Below are positions 1 through 5,205 of a DNA stretch of 5,205 nucleotides, piece by piece. The translations under genes and the position numbers were made by a program. Source of the stretch: an uncultured Ruminococcus sp. (lineage in GTDB: Bacteria; Bacillota; Clostridia; Oscillospirales; Acutalibacteraceae); NCBI GenBank assembly GCA_902797065.1, contig CADBRK010000150.1:1-5205 (forward strand), given 5' to 3'. Below the pieces are notes generated by a model, which saw only the letters and a list, made by a program, of their open reading frames with translations, had not been told where the DNA came from and ran no database searches. Within the stretch, counting starts at the first letter, position 1; each line of letters opens with the position of its first letter.

Positions 1-359
1 GCTTCGGCAGGCATTTTTGCTCCGCAGGAATTACAGAACATCGAGCCGAGAGTAACTTCTGCGCTGCAGTTGGGGCATATTCTGATGCCCGCAACGGTTC
101 TGAGCTGCTCTTTGATACCCTCGATCCTTACATAACCGTCCTTTATGGCGATGATCTGATCCGAGAAATCAGCGTTGGGGTTATCCTTGTTTGCTTCAAA
201 ATAATTCTTTCCGAGTACCTGGAAGAGAGCATTAAGCTGCTTCTCCTCGTCGGAGAGTCTTGAGTTGAGTCTTGTCTTTTCGGCGAAAGACTTTGTCTGT
301 GTTGCGGCCTCCTGGCCTACCATTGAAAGCTTCTTTGTAATATCATCAAAAAATCCCAT
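1..359 (-). CDS. Zinc-ribbon protein with N-terminal helical region, partial (C-terminus outside window)
   Basis: This leftward gene starts at the ATG at 359-357 and is open to base 1, giving 119 complete codons and no stop. A good ribosome site (AAAGAGG, 368-374) lies 8 bases before the start. Residues 1-90 are charged and probably helical or coiled-coil, beginning MGFFDDITKKLS, with no signal peptide or membrane segment in the visible part. Residues 95-112 form a rubredoxin-type zinc ribbon, C95-P-N-C98 and C109-N-S-C112-G, which should bind one zinc ion. Short proteins of this layout (helical N-terminus plus zinc ribbon) are common and uncharacterised in gut Clostridia. Zinc binding is the only property I infer; a role in nucleic-acid or protein binding is open. 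The window cuts the gene, so a C-terminal domain or membrane helix could follow. It has its own promoter and so is probably not part of the upstream sseB transcript. Confidence 0.85.
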   Translation of the reverse strand, partial: MGFFDDITKKLSMVGQEAATQTKSFAEKTRLNSRLSDEEKQLNALFQVLGKNYFEANKDNPNADFSDQIIAIKDGYVRIEGIKEQLRTVAGIRICPNCSAEVTLGSMFCNSCGAKMPAE

Positions 360-420
360 AATTAATACCTCTTTCTTTTTATTATTTTTCGGAAAACCGA
401 TTTTCATTTACCTTGGCTTT

Positions 421-449
421 ATTGTATCACCTTTTTCCGGCGAAAACAA
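421..449 (-). promoter_or_regulatory. Sigma-A promoter of the zinc-ribbon gene
   Basis: On the minus strand a -35 TTGTTT (449-444) is followed by exactly 17 bases and a -10 TACAAT (426-421). The -10 is preceded by TGA, giving an extended -10. Transcription should start near base 414, leaving a leader of about 55 bases before the ATG at 359. The leader contains only a 4-bp hairpin (TCGG/CCGA at 389-400). Confidence 0.7.
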
Positions 450-462
450 TAAGATTATCGTT
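445..462 (-). terminator. Possible weak AT-rich terminator after the 2H phosphoesterase gene
   Basis: Reading leftwards, 26 bases past the stop codon of the phosphoesterase gene, a mostly A/T hairpin can form: AACGATA pairs with TTATTGTT-type sequence, including one G-T pair, around a 4-base loop. It is followed by only four T. It overlaps the -35 of the next gene's promoter. The stem is weak, so termination here is doubtful and some read-through into the zinc-ribbon gene is plausible. Confidence 0.2.
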
Positions 463-487
463 AAGCATAGATTAAAAAATCATTAAA

Positions 488-1195
488 TTATGTAAGCGGA
501 TATATTTTATAGTAGTTATTCATATCGGTGAACTTCTCGTAATAGAGTTCGTCCGTAGTAACCTCTATATCGAGCTTGGTTTTGTTAAGGCGGTTGACTA
601 TCCTGCACAAACGCTCGCACTTATCGGCGGAGAATCCCTCATACTTAAAATAGCCGAGCGTGATATGCGGCGTAAGCGGATACGGCAAGGCGCGTACGCA
701 GTCAACGATACCGTACAGCGAAATGAGCTTTTCGTAATCCTCACGGGTTTTCGGCTTGAGCGCCAGTACCATGGAAACCCCGACCATATTAAGCAGATAG
801 TTCGACTCAAAGCGGATAGTGTTTTTTAAGAGTTTCCCCGAGCGCACATATTTGAGCATTATGATCTCGTTGCGGAACATATCCTCGCCTATTTCGGACA
901 CGTTATTCGAATTGCTGAGATCATGCAAAGTGATATGCAGGTTATCGTTCCTGAGTCTCTCCGCAAAGCAATCGCCAGCTTCTTTATACAATGCGTCAAC
1001 AAAACCGCCTATCTGCGTTCTGTCTTTCTCCGATAATTCAAATATGACAGTATCGCCGAAGAATGGTCTGAATTTGTTGAATATGTCTACCTTGTATCTG
1101 AGCGCAGGGTTTACCGAAAAGTATTCGTTCGGCAGCGTAAATACCGGCTGTTCAAATTCTCCGGTACGCTTCAGGAATTGTTCGTAGTTCTCCAT
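488..1195 (-). CDS. 2H phosphoesterase / 2'-5' RNA ligase-like (LigT family) protein
   Basis: A 235-residue cytoplasmic protein carrying the two signature motifs of the 2H phosphoesterase superfamily: H87-I-T89 (in NLHITLHDL) and H177-I-T179 (in PHITLGYF), 90 residues apart. In this superfamily (LigT, ThpR, cyclic phosphodiesterases) the two His-x-Thr motifs face each other in a bilobed fold. They hydrolyse or form 2',3'-cyclic phosphate or 2'-5' linkages in RNA or small nucleotides. Both motifs are intact, so the enzyme should be active; the substrate cannot be read from the sequence. It is longer than the ~180-residue LigT core: about 45 residues precede the first predicted strand (VIFELSEKDR, 50-59). 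The start is set by AGGAGG at 1203-1208, 7 bases before the ATG. It lies 59 bases behind the SseB-domain gene on the same strand with no promoter visible between them, so co-transcription is likely. The fold is certain enough; the name RNA ligase is by family only. Confidence 0.85.
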   Translation of the reverse strand: MENYEQFLKRTGEFEQPVFTLPNEYFSVNPALRYKVDIFNKFRPFFGDTVIFELSEKDRTQIGGFVDALYKEAGDCFAERLRNDNLHITLHDLSNSNNVSEIGEDMFRNEIIMLKYVRSGKLLKNTIRFESNYLLNMVGVSMVLALKPKTREDYEKLISLYGIVDCVRALPYPLTPHITLGYFKYEGFSADKCERLCRIVNRLNKTKLDIEVTTDELYYEKFTDMNNYYKIYPLT

Positions 1196-1224
1196 GGACT
1201 AACCTCCTCGTTTTGAAATATTCA

Positions 1225-1241
1225 GCCTGAATTCATCAGGC
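1225..1241 (-). other. Intergenic hairpin between the SseB-domain and 2H phosphoesterase genes
   Basis: A perfect 6-bp inverted repeat, GCCTGA and TCAGGC around a 5-base loop, sits in the 59-base gap. In the direction of transcription it is followed by TGAATATTTC rather than a T run, so it is not a standard intrinsic terminator. It could be an RNA processing site or a partial attenuator that lowers expression of the downstream gene. It may also be chance. Confidence 0.4.
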
Positions 1242-1254
1242 AGCGTTCTTCCCG

Positions 1255-1788
1255 TTACTCTCTTTTGAGCCGTGACGGAAGCTTTTTCGATATTCTGATA
1301 AGATCCTCGTCAAGCACAACATTATACAGATGAGGGTCGAGCACAAGACGTGTACAGTTTTCCGACGACGCAAGAAGTTCGAGACAGTTTTCGTAAGGCA
1401 TATTTACAAGCGATGCGCCTTTGAGGTTCTCCTGCCTTGCGTTTTCCATTCTCGAGTAAACAGGCATATAGATAAATCCGTCCTTTGCCTTGTAGTACTG
1501 CGGAGTTATTGTAACCGTACTTTTTGCGGGGAACATCACGGGGTTATCAATACTGCCGCTCAGATCGACATTCTTTGCGTCGGTCGTGACGGTCGCAGGT
1601 ACGAACAGATTCGAGTCCCGAAGGCAGCTCAGAAGCGAGAACATATTCTCCTTGTTCCTGTTTTTGATGAATCTCACTACCAGACCGCACAGCACGTCTC
1701 CGTTTTTAAGCATTTCGGGAGTTACGGCAAAACCTTTGCCCGATGTGCTTTTATTATTTCCGGCAGAGCCGTTAACATTTGCTTTCAT
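1255..1788 (-). CDS. SseB-domain protein (SseB N-terminal domain only)
   Basis: A 177-residue soluble protein. Residues 1-20 are a low-complexity Ser/Gly/Asn/Lys tail. Residues 30-65 (FIKNRNKENMFSLLSCLRDS, then LFVPATV) and 105-165 (IYMPVYSRMENARQE, then a helix, then LVLDPHLYNVVLDEDLI) match the typical SseB N-terminal domain. That pattern is a 'lfVPa' strand, a 'lPvFts..ea' turn, and a final 'l.lNP.....l' strand pair. SseB is named for enhanced serine sensitivity in E. coli; its biochemical role is unknown. The SseB C-terminal domain is absent, as in many Firmicutes homologues. The start ATG at 1788-1786 has a GGAGA ribosome site 6 bases upstream (1795-1799). Met26 is an alternative start, but the site favours the upstream one. 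It is the first gene of a leftward unit with the 2H phosphoesterase gene. The family call is by pattern recognition and moderately sure; function is unknown. Confidence 0.75.
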   Translation of the reverse strand: MKANVNGSAGNNKSTSGKGFAVTPEMLKNGDVLCGLVVRFIKNRNKENMFSLLSCLRDSNLFVPATVTTDAKNVDLSGSIDNPVMFPAKSTVTITPQYYKAKDGFIYMPVYSRMENARQENLKGASLVNMPYENCLELLASSENCTRLVLDPHLYNVVLDEDLIRISKKLPSRLKRE

Positions 1789-1824
1789 ATGATTTCTCCG
1801 TATTCATGTAAATTACTTACTATC

Positions 1825-1853
1825 ATTATAAATAAAAATATACCTTATGTCAA
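1825..1853 (-). promoter_or_regulatory. Perfect-consensus sigma-A promoter for the SseB-domain gene
   Basis: The minus strand has TTGACA (1853-1848), a 17-base AT-rich spacer, and TATAAT (1830-1825), so both hexamers match the consensus at all six positions. Transcription should begin near 1818, with a leader of about 30 bases before the ATG at 1788. A promoter this strong suggests either high expression or control by a repressor. Confidence 0.85.
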
Positions 1854-1867
1854 TCTAAATTTTGACA
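1848..1867. repeat. Inverted repeat overlapping the sseB -35 element
   Basis: TGTCAA (1848-1853) and TTGACA (1862-1867) form a 6-bp dyad with an 8-base spacer. One arm is the -35 of the leftward promoter. The layout would suit a dimeric regulator, but the arms do not extend beyond 6 bp. The second arm also resembles a rightward -35, although no fitting -10 follows it at 16-18 bases. Confidence 0.35.
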
Positions 1868-1900
1868 ATTATCATCTCAAAGAAAAATCTCTTTTCCACG

Positions 1901-1929
1901 TTGCCTTTTGCTTTATATTATGGTAAAAT
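1901..1929 (+). promoter_or_regulatory. Sigma-A promoter for rimM-trmD
   Basis: TTGCCT (1901-1906), a 17-base spacer and TAAAAT (1924-1929) preceded by TGG form a rightward promoter with an extended -10. The start would be near 1936, giving a leader of about 27 bases, too short for a riboswitch. It lies about 47 bases from the opposing sseB promoter, so the two are divergent without overlapping. Confidence 0.65.
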
Positions 1930-1962
1930 CTATTACAGATTATTTCACAAAGGGGAAATCAT

Positions 1963-2475
1963 ATGAAAAAGCAATTTCTGGAGGTCGGGCAGATAGTCAG
2001 CACACACGGTCTGAAAGGCGAAATGCGTGTCGACCCCTGGTGCGACGGTCCCGAATTTATCTGTATGTTCAGGACGCTGTACCTCAAAGACGGCGATAAG
2101 CTTAAAATAACACGAGCACGAGTACAAAAAAACGTAGCGATCATAAAAGCCGAGGGCATCGACACAATCGAACAGGCAGACCTTCTCAGGCGCACCGTGC
2201 TGTATATAGACAGAAACGACATCGAGCTTGACGAGGACGTATTCTTCGTACAGGATATTTTAGGCTGCAAAGTCATAGATTCCGATACAAAGCAGGAGTA
2301 CGGCACGGTAACGGACGTCCTCAAAACGGGTGCGAACGATGTTTATCAGATAACCGACAGCAGCGAAAAGAATTATCTTATCCCCGTGATCGACGACGTG
2401 GTCATCTCAACCGACACCGACGAGGGGATCATCGAAATACGCCCGCTGAAAGGAATATTTGACGATGAGGATTGA
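1963..2475 (+). CDS. rimM: Ribosome maturation factor RimM
   Basis: A 170-residue protein of normal family length. RimM binds ribosomal protein S19 in the head of the 30S subunit and assists late 16S rRNA folding and processing. The N-terminal RimM beta-barrel (residues 5-85) opens with the hallmark VGQIVSTHGLKGEMRV. The C-terminal PRC-barrel (about 93-166) shows FFVQDILGCKV, then G114-T-V-T-D-V-L-K-T-G-A-N-D-V-Y-Q-I, then LIPVIDDVV and the closing IRPLKGIF. The ATG at 1963 has AGGGG at 1951-1955, 7 bases upstream. The gene overlaps trmD by 11 bases, and rimM is normally paired with trmD, which supports the call. In many bacteria rpsP lies just upstream; here a divergent SseB-domain gene does, and rimM has its own promoter. 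Confidence 0.97.
   Translation: MKKQFLEVGQIVSTHGLKGEMRVDPWCDGPEFICMFRTLYLKDGDKLKITRARVQKNVAIIKAEGIDTIEQADLLRRTVLYIDRNDIELDEDVFFVQDILGCKVIDSDTKQEYGTVTDVLKTGANDVYQITDSSEKNYLIPVIDDVVISTDTDEGIIEIRPLKGIFDDED
2448..2454 (+). promoter_or_regulatory. Ribosome binding site that decides the trmD start
   Basis: GAAAGGA inside the end of rimM lies 10 bases before the ATG at 2465 but only 4 bases before an in-frame TTG at 2459. The spacing, the commoner codon, and the family N-terminus M-R-I-D-I-I-T-L-F-P all favour the ATG. Placement inside rimM fits translational coupling. Confidence 0.6.
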
Positions 2476-3208
2476 TATAATAACCCTGTTCCCCGAAATG
2501 TGCGAAGCGGTACTTAACGAGAGTATTATAGGCAGAGCGCAGAAAAGCGGCGCTGTCGAAATAGAGTGCCACCAGCTGCGCGAATATGCATTCGACAAGC
2601 ACAGACGCGTTGACGACGCCCCTTACGGCGGCGGAATGGGTATGCTGATGATGGCTGAACCGATCGCGCTCTGCTTCGAGGATATATGCAGAAAAACGAA
2701 CTCACGTCCGCACTTTATCTATATGTCGCCGCAGGGCAAAACACTTACTCAGGAAAGGCTGAAGGAATTATCCGCCCTTGACAGCGTGTGTATACTTTGC
2801 GGACACTACGAAGGCGTAGACGAAAGGCTTATCGAAGAATATATCGACGAAGAAATATCTATCGGCAACTATGTTCTTACGGGCGGGGAACTGCCTGCGC
2901 TGGTACTCACGGACGCGCTCGCAAGAATGATACCCGGGGTACTCTCGGGCAGCGAATGCTTTGAGCTTGAGAGCCACTATAATTCTCTGCTTGAATATCC
3001 TCAGTATACAAGACCCGCTGTGTGGAGAGGACGGGAAGTGCCGCCCGTGCTGATGAGCGGTCATCATAAGAATGTCGAGGACTTCAGGCGCGAGCAATCC
3101 GTCATCAGAACGGCACAAAAACGCCCCGAATTGCTCGAAAATGCAGACCTCACCGATAAGGAACGACGTCTTGCGGAGTCTGTAATATTCACTGAGTACA
3201 AAAAGTAA
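2465..3208 (+). CDS. trmD: tRNA (guanine37-N1)-methyltransferase TrmD
   Basis: A 247-residue SPOUT-class enzyme of standard length. It methylates N1 of G37 next to the anticodon using S-adenosylmethionine and prevents +1 frameshifting. The trefoil-knot SAM site is visible: YMSPQGKTL (86-94), CGHYEGVDER (112-121), SIGNYVLTGGELPAL (132-146). Other family marks are VDDAPYGGGMGM (49-60), R154, LLEYPQYTRP (175-184) and GHHKNVEDFRR (199-209). The numbering runs in register with E. coli TrmD as I recall it. Two positions differ from that protein: Glu169 where E. coli has the proposed base Asp169, and Asn135 in place of Asp in the S-I-G-D-Y motif. The first is conservative and I believe it occurs in other Clostridia. 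I chose the ATG at 2465 over the TTG at 2459. It overlaps the end of rimM by 11 bases, so the two are co-transcribed. rplS, its usual downstream neighbour, is absent. Confidence 0.97.
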   Translation: MRIDIITLFPEMCEAVLNESIIGRAQKSGAVEIECHQLREYAFDKHRRVDDAPYGGGMGMLMMAEPIALCFEDICRKTNSRPHFIYMSPQGKTLTQERLKELSALDSVCILCGHYEGVDERLIEEYIDEEISIGNYVLTGGELPALVLTDALARMIPGVLSGSECFELESHYNSLLEYPQYTRPAVWRGREVPPVLMSGHHKNVEDFRREQSVIRTAQKRPELLENADLTDKERRLAESVIFTEYKK

Positions 3209-3216
3209 AAAAATTA

Positions 3217-3260
3217 TTAGAAAAATTGCACAAAGAACGACTTTTCAGCTTCTTTTCTAA
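3217..3260. repeat. AT-rich inverted repeat after trmD
   Basis: TTAGAAAA (3217-3224) and TTTTCTAA (3253-3260) are exact 8-bp inverted arms around a 28-base loop. The loop can itself form a small AAAG/CTTT stem. The stem is almost all A/T and no T run follows, so it is not a convincing intrinsic terminator for trmD. The 177-base gap from 3209 to 3385 otherwise holds only the HPr promoter and leader. Confidence 0.3.
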
Positions 3261-3290
3261 TGTTCATCAATCCAAACTTCAAAATAACTG

Positions 3291-3318
3291 TTGACGATAG
3301 AATTTGATGTGATATAAT
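3291..3318 (+). promoter_or_regulatory. Sigma-A promoter for the HPr gene
   Basis: TTGACG (3291-3296), a 16-base spacer and a perfect TATAAT (3313-3318) preceded by TGA (extended -10) make a strong promoter. Transcription should start near 3325, giving a leader of about 60 bases. A second TATAAT at 3322-3327 is too far from the -35 to use it. The leader holds a weak TAATG/CATTA hairpin (3343-3357) and the ribosome site GAGGGA (3375-3380). I see no catabolite-repression (cre) palindrome. Confidence 0.8.
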
Positions 3319-3385
3319 ATATATAATAAGTTTTACGCTAAGTAATGGGCTTCATTATAAAATTCATTAAGAGAGAGGGATATCA

Positions 3386-3649
3386 ATGAGTGTTAAGGAA
3401 GTTTTAGTAGAAAATCAGGTAGGTCTTCACGCACGTCCGGCAACATTCTTTATTCAGAAGGCTAACGAGTTCAAGGCTTCGATCTGGGTAGAGAAAGAAG
3501 AGAGACGCGTTAATGCGAAGAGCCTGTTGGGTGTGCTTTCACTCGGTATCGTAGGCGGCACTACTATCAAGATCATTGCTGACGGTACGGACGAAACAGA
3601 AGCTGTTGACAGCCTGGTCGCTCTTGTAAAGTCGGGATTCGCATCCTGA
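3386..3649 (+). CDS. HPr family phosphocarrier protein
   Basis: An 87-residue protein of standard HPr length. HPr accepts phosphate from enzyme I on His15 and passes it to sugar-specific EIIA domains of the phosphotransferase system. In Firmicutes, HPr kinase also phosphorylates Ser46 to make it a co-regulator of CcpA. The active-site loop VGLHARPA contains H15 and R17, and the regulatory segment NAKSLLGVLSLGI contains S46, so both functions look intact. This differs from Crh, the regulatory paralogue in Bacillus, which lacks His15. No enzyme I gene (ptsI) is adjacent. The gene has its own promoter and terminator, so it is probably monocistronic. HPr or Crh genes are known near uvrC/whiA-type loci in Firmicutes, and uvrC follows here. 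The symbol is left blank because Clostridia often carry several HPr paralogues and I cannot tell whether this is the main ptsH. Confidence 0.95.
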   Translation: MSVKEVLVENQVGLHARPATFFIQKANEFKASIWVEKEERRVNAKSLLGVLSLGIVGGTTIKIIADGTDETEAVDSLVALVKSGFAS

Positions 3650-3671
3650 TATAATTGCAGCGAAAGATTCG

Positions 3672-3700
3672 TTCACAGCAGGCAAATAACATATTCCAAT
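3672..3700 (+). promoter_or_regulatory. Candidate weak promoter for uvrC
   Basis: TTCACA (3672-3677, 5 of 6 consensus bases), 17 bases, then TCCAAT (3695-3700, 4 of 6). If used, the transcript would start near 3707, inside the HPr terminator stem, so the hairpin would not fully form on it. This is a speculative call from spacing and partial matches only. Confidence 0.2.
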
Positions 3701-3703
3701 CAT

Positions 3704-3735
3704 AAAGCATCGACTGAGTCGGTGCTTTTCTGTTT
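3704..3735 (+). terminator. Intrinsic terminator after the HPr gene
   Basis: An 11-bp stem, AAAGCATCGAC (3704-3714) with GTCGGTGCTTT (3718-3728), has one internal T-G pair and a TGA loop. It is followed by the T-rich tail TCTGTTT. It sits 55 bases after the HPr stop and ends only about 14 bases before the uvrC start codon. Confidence 0.9.
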
Positions 3736-3749
3736 AGAGGGCAGTAAAT

Positions 3750-5205
3750 ATGAATCCGAAAATGAAAGAACTCAGAGAAAAATCAATGAAGCTCCCGTTA
3801 AGCCCGGGTGTGTATATAATGCACAATGCAAAAAAAGAGATAATATACATCGGCAAGGCCAAGGCGCTCAAGAACAGAGTAAGCCAGTATTTCGGTTCAC
3901 AGAACAACCACCCCGAAAAGGTCAGGCGAATGGTCGATAATGTCGATTACTTTGAATACATCATCACAGACAGCGAGTTTGAGGCGCTTGTACTTGAAGC
4001 AAGCCTGATAAAGCAGAACAAGCCGAGATACAATATTCTCCTGAAAGACGACAAGGGCTACAGCTATATCAAAATATCAAAAGAGGAATACCCTCGGATA
4101 ACCGAAGCAAAAAAGCCCGATGACAGCGGAGAGTTCATAGGACCGTATACCAGCTCGTATTACGTGAAGAATGCGGTAGATCAGGCTACAAAGATCTTTC
4201 GTCTGCCCGACTGCACAAGACGTTTCCCCGAGGATTTCGGCAAGGGCAGACCGTGCCTGAATTTTCACATAAAGCTGTGCTGTGGGCTCTGTACGGGTAA
4301 GATACCAAAGAAAGAATACCTTGATACGATAAGCGAGGCAGTCGCTTTCCTGAAAAAGGGTACGTCTTTGTCGGTCAAGGAGCTGGAGCGTGAAATGCTC
4401 GAGGCTGCAGAAAACCTCGAATTTGAGAAGGCCGCCCGCATTCGTGACAGAATAACCGCCGTTAAGCGAATGAGCGACAAACAAAAGGTAGTTGCGTCCA
4501 GAGTGCGTGAACAGGACGTTATATCACTTTTCTCGGACGGCACTGACGGATGTTTCCAGGTATTCAGATATAAAAACGGTATGCTCTATGACAGGGAGTC
4601 GTTCCTCATCAAAGATATAGGCGGCGAGAACGCTGCATATTCCGAATTCATTCTTCAATACTACACGATACGTGACGATATTCCCGCTCAGATAACGACC
4701 GACAGAGAGATCGACGACAAAGAAAGCCTGACCCAGTGGCTTGAGATCCGCGCAAACAAGAAAGTAAAGCTATTCGCTCCTCAAAAAGGCGAGCAGAGTC
4801 AGCTTGTCGCGATGTGCAGGAACAATGCCGCCGAAGCTCTTGCGCAAAGCAAGAACACCCAGGGCAAGCAATACTCCGTACTGAAAGAACTGGGCGATCT
4901 GCTGGGGCTTTCAAAAGTTCCCGTGTATATAGAGTCGTACGATATATCAAACCTTGCAGGTACGGAGAACGTCGCAGGAATGATAGTATTCGAAAACGGC
5001 AGACCGCTCAAATCCGCATACAGAAAATTCAAAATCAAATCATTCGAGGGGCAGGACGACTTCGCTTCTATGAACGAGGTGCTCACACGCCGTTTCGAGG
5101 AATATCACAAACTGAAAGACACAAACGAAGGCTTCGGCAGGCTGCCCGATCTTATTCTGCTGGACGGCGGCAAGGGGCAGATCTCGGCCGTGAAGCCCGT
5201 ACTCA
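3750..5205 (+). CDS. uvrC: Excinuclease ABC subunit C (UvrC), partial (C-terminus outside window)
   Basis: The frame is open from the ATG at 3750 to the window end: 485 codons of a protein usually about 600 long. UvrC makes both incisions around a DNA lesion in nucleotide excision repair, after loading by UvrA and UvrB. The 3' incision comes from the N-terminal GIY-YIG nuclease (14-95; SPGVY 18-22, YIGKAKALKNR 33-43, SEFEALVLE 75-83). Four cysteines, C155, C169, C177 and C181, match the iron-sulphur cluster spacing reported for UvrC; C178 is extra. The UVR domain that contacts UvrB spans about 209-243 (VKELEREMLEAAENLEFEKA). The RNase H-like 5' nuclease starts near 392 with D398 (ESYDISNLAG) and D472 (LDGGKGQ). 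Its catalytic His and the C-terminal helix-hairpin-helix domain lie beyond the window. The ribosome site AGAGG (3736-3740) precedes the ATG by 9 bases and directly follows the HPr terminator, so expression needs read-through or a nearby promoter. Confidence 0.97.
   Translation, partial: MNPKMKELREKSMKLPLSPGVYIMHNAKKEIIYIGKAKALKNRVSQYFGSQNNHPEKVRRMVDNVDYFEYIITDSEFEALVLEASLIKQNKPRYNILLKDDKGYSYIKISKEEYPRITEAKKPDDSGEFIGPYTSSYYVKNAVDQATKIFRLPDCTRRFPEDFGKGRPCLNFHIKLCCGLCTGKIPKKEYLDTISEAVAFLKKGTSLSVKELEREMLEAAENLEFEKAARIRDRITAVKRMSDKQKVVASRVREQDVISLFSDGTDGCFQVFRYKNGMLYDRESFLIKDIGGENAAYSEFILQYYTIRDDIPAQITTDREIDDKESLTQWLEIRANKKVKLFAPQKGEQSQLVAMCRNNAAEALAQSKNTQGKQYSVLKELGDLLGLSKVPVYIESYDISNLAGTENVAGMIVFENGRPLKSAYRKFKIKSFEGQDDFASMNEVLTRRFEEYHKLKDTNEGFGRLPDLILLDGGKGQISAVKPVL

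Noticed and set aside
389..400. TCGG/CCGA hairpin in the zinc-ribbon gene leader
   Set aside because: Only 4 bp; too small to call a regulatory structure.
819..1187. Rightward open frame of 122 codons
   Set aside because: It is a mirror of the 2H phosphoesterase gene, whose motifs and ribosome site are clear on the other strand.
1330..1926. Rightward open frame of 198 codons
   Set aside because: It is antisense to the SseB-domain gene and runs across its promoter. It has no ribosome site and no recognisable family pattern, whereas the minus strand has a fitting start, ribosome site and domain.
2459..2464. TTG start two codons upstream for TrmD
   Set aside because: Only 4 bases separate it from the ribosome site, and the family N-terminus begins at the ATG at 2465.
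3661..3671. CGAA/TTCG hairpin just after the HPr stop
   Set aside because: A 4-bp stem with no T tail; the real terminator is at 3704-3735.
3722..3940. Rightward open frame of 72 codons starting in the HPr terminator
   Set aside because: It is out of frame with uvrC, starts in the terminator stem, and has no ribosome site; uvrC explains the sequence.
4077..4484. Leftward open frame of 135 codons inside uvrC
   Set aside because: It is a shadow of the uvrC coding frame with no ribosome site or family pattern. The other leftward frames at 4265-4543, 4648-4950 and 4799-5086 are rejected for the same reason.
5131..5142. 12-base match to the first 12 bases of the window (GCTTCGGCAGGC)
   Set aside because: It lies inside two unrelated coding frames and is short. 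It reflects common codons (Gly-Phe-Gly-Arg on one strand) and is not an attachment site or terminal repeat.

Overview
The window looks like an ordinary chromosomal stretch from a low-to-mid-GC Gram-positive bacterium. It is most likely a gut- or rumen-type Clostridia member, in or near the Ruminococcus/Oscillospirales group. Three things support this: strong purine-rich Shine-Dalgarno sites before nearly every gene, sigma-A promoters with AT-rich spacers and extended -10 elements, and a HPr protein carrying both His15 and Ser46. The genus is inference; no rRNA or other taxonomic marker is present.

Left part (1-1788), all read leftwards: an SseB-domain protein (1255-1788) comes first, followed after 59 bases by a two-histidine (2H/LigT-like) phosphoesterase (488-1195). 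These two probably share a transcript from a perfect-consensus promoter at 1825-1853. Further left, with its own promoter at 421-449, is a short coiled-coil/zinc-ribbon protein that runs off the window at base 1. None of the three has an assigned cellular role that can be read from the sequence.

Middle (1789-3208), read rightwards: a 174-base divergent promoter region, then rimM (30S ribosome maturation) and trmD (tRNA m1G37 methyltransferase). The two genes overlap and are probably translationally coupled. The usual partners rpsP, the KH-protein gene and rplS are not beside them, so the classical rpsP-rimM-trmD-rplS cluster is broken here.

Right part (3209-5205), read rightwards: a HPr phosphocarrier gene with its own promoter and a strong intrinsic terminator. 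The excision-repair nuclease gene uvrC starts immediately downstream and is cut by the window end after 485 codons. I saw no tRNA or rRNA gene, CRISPR array, insertion sequence, prophage or attachment site. I did not find a convincing new biological system. The SseB/2H phosphoesterase pair, the terminator/uvrC junction and the rearranged trmD locus are the points most worth checking.
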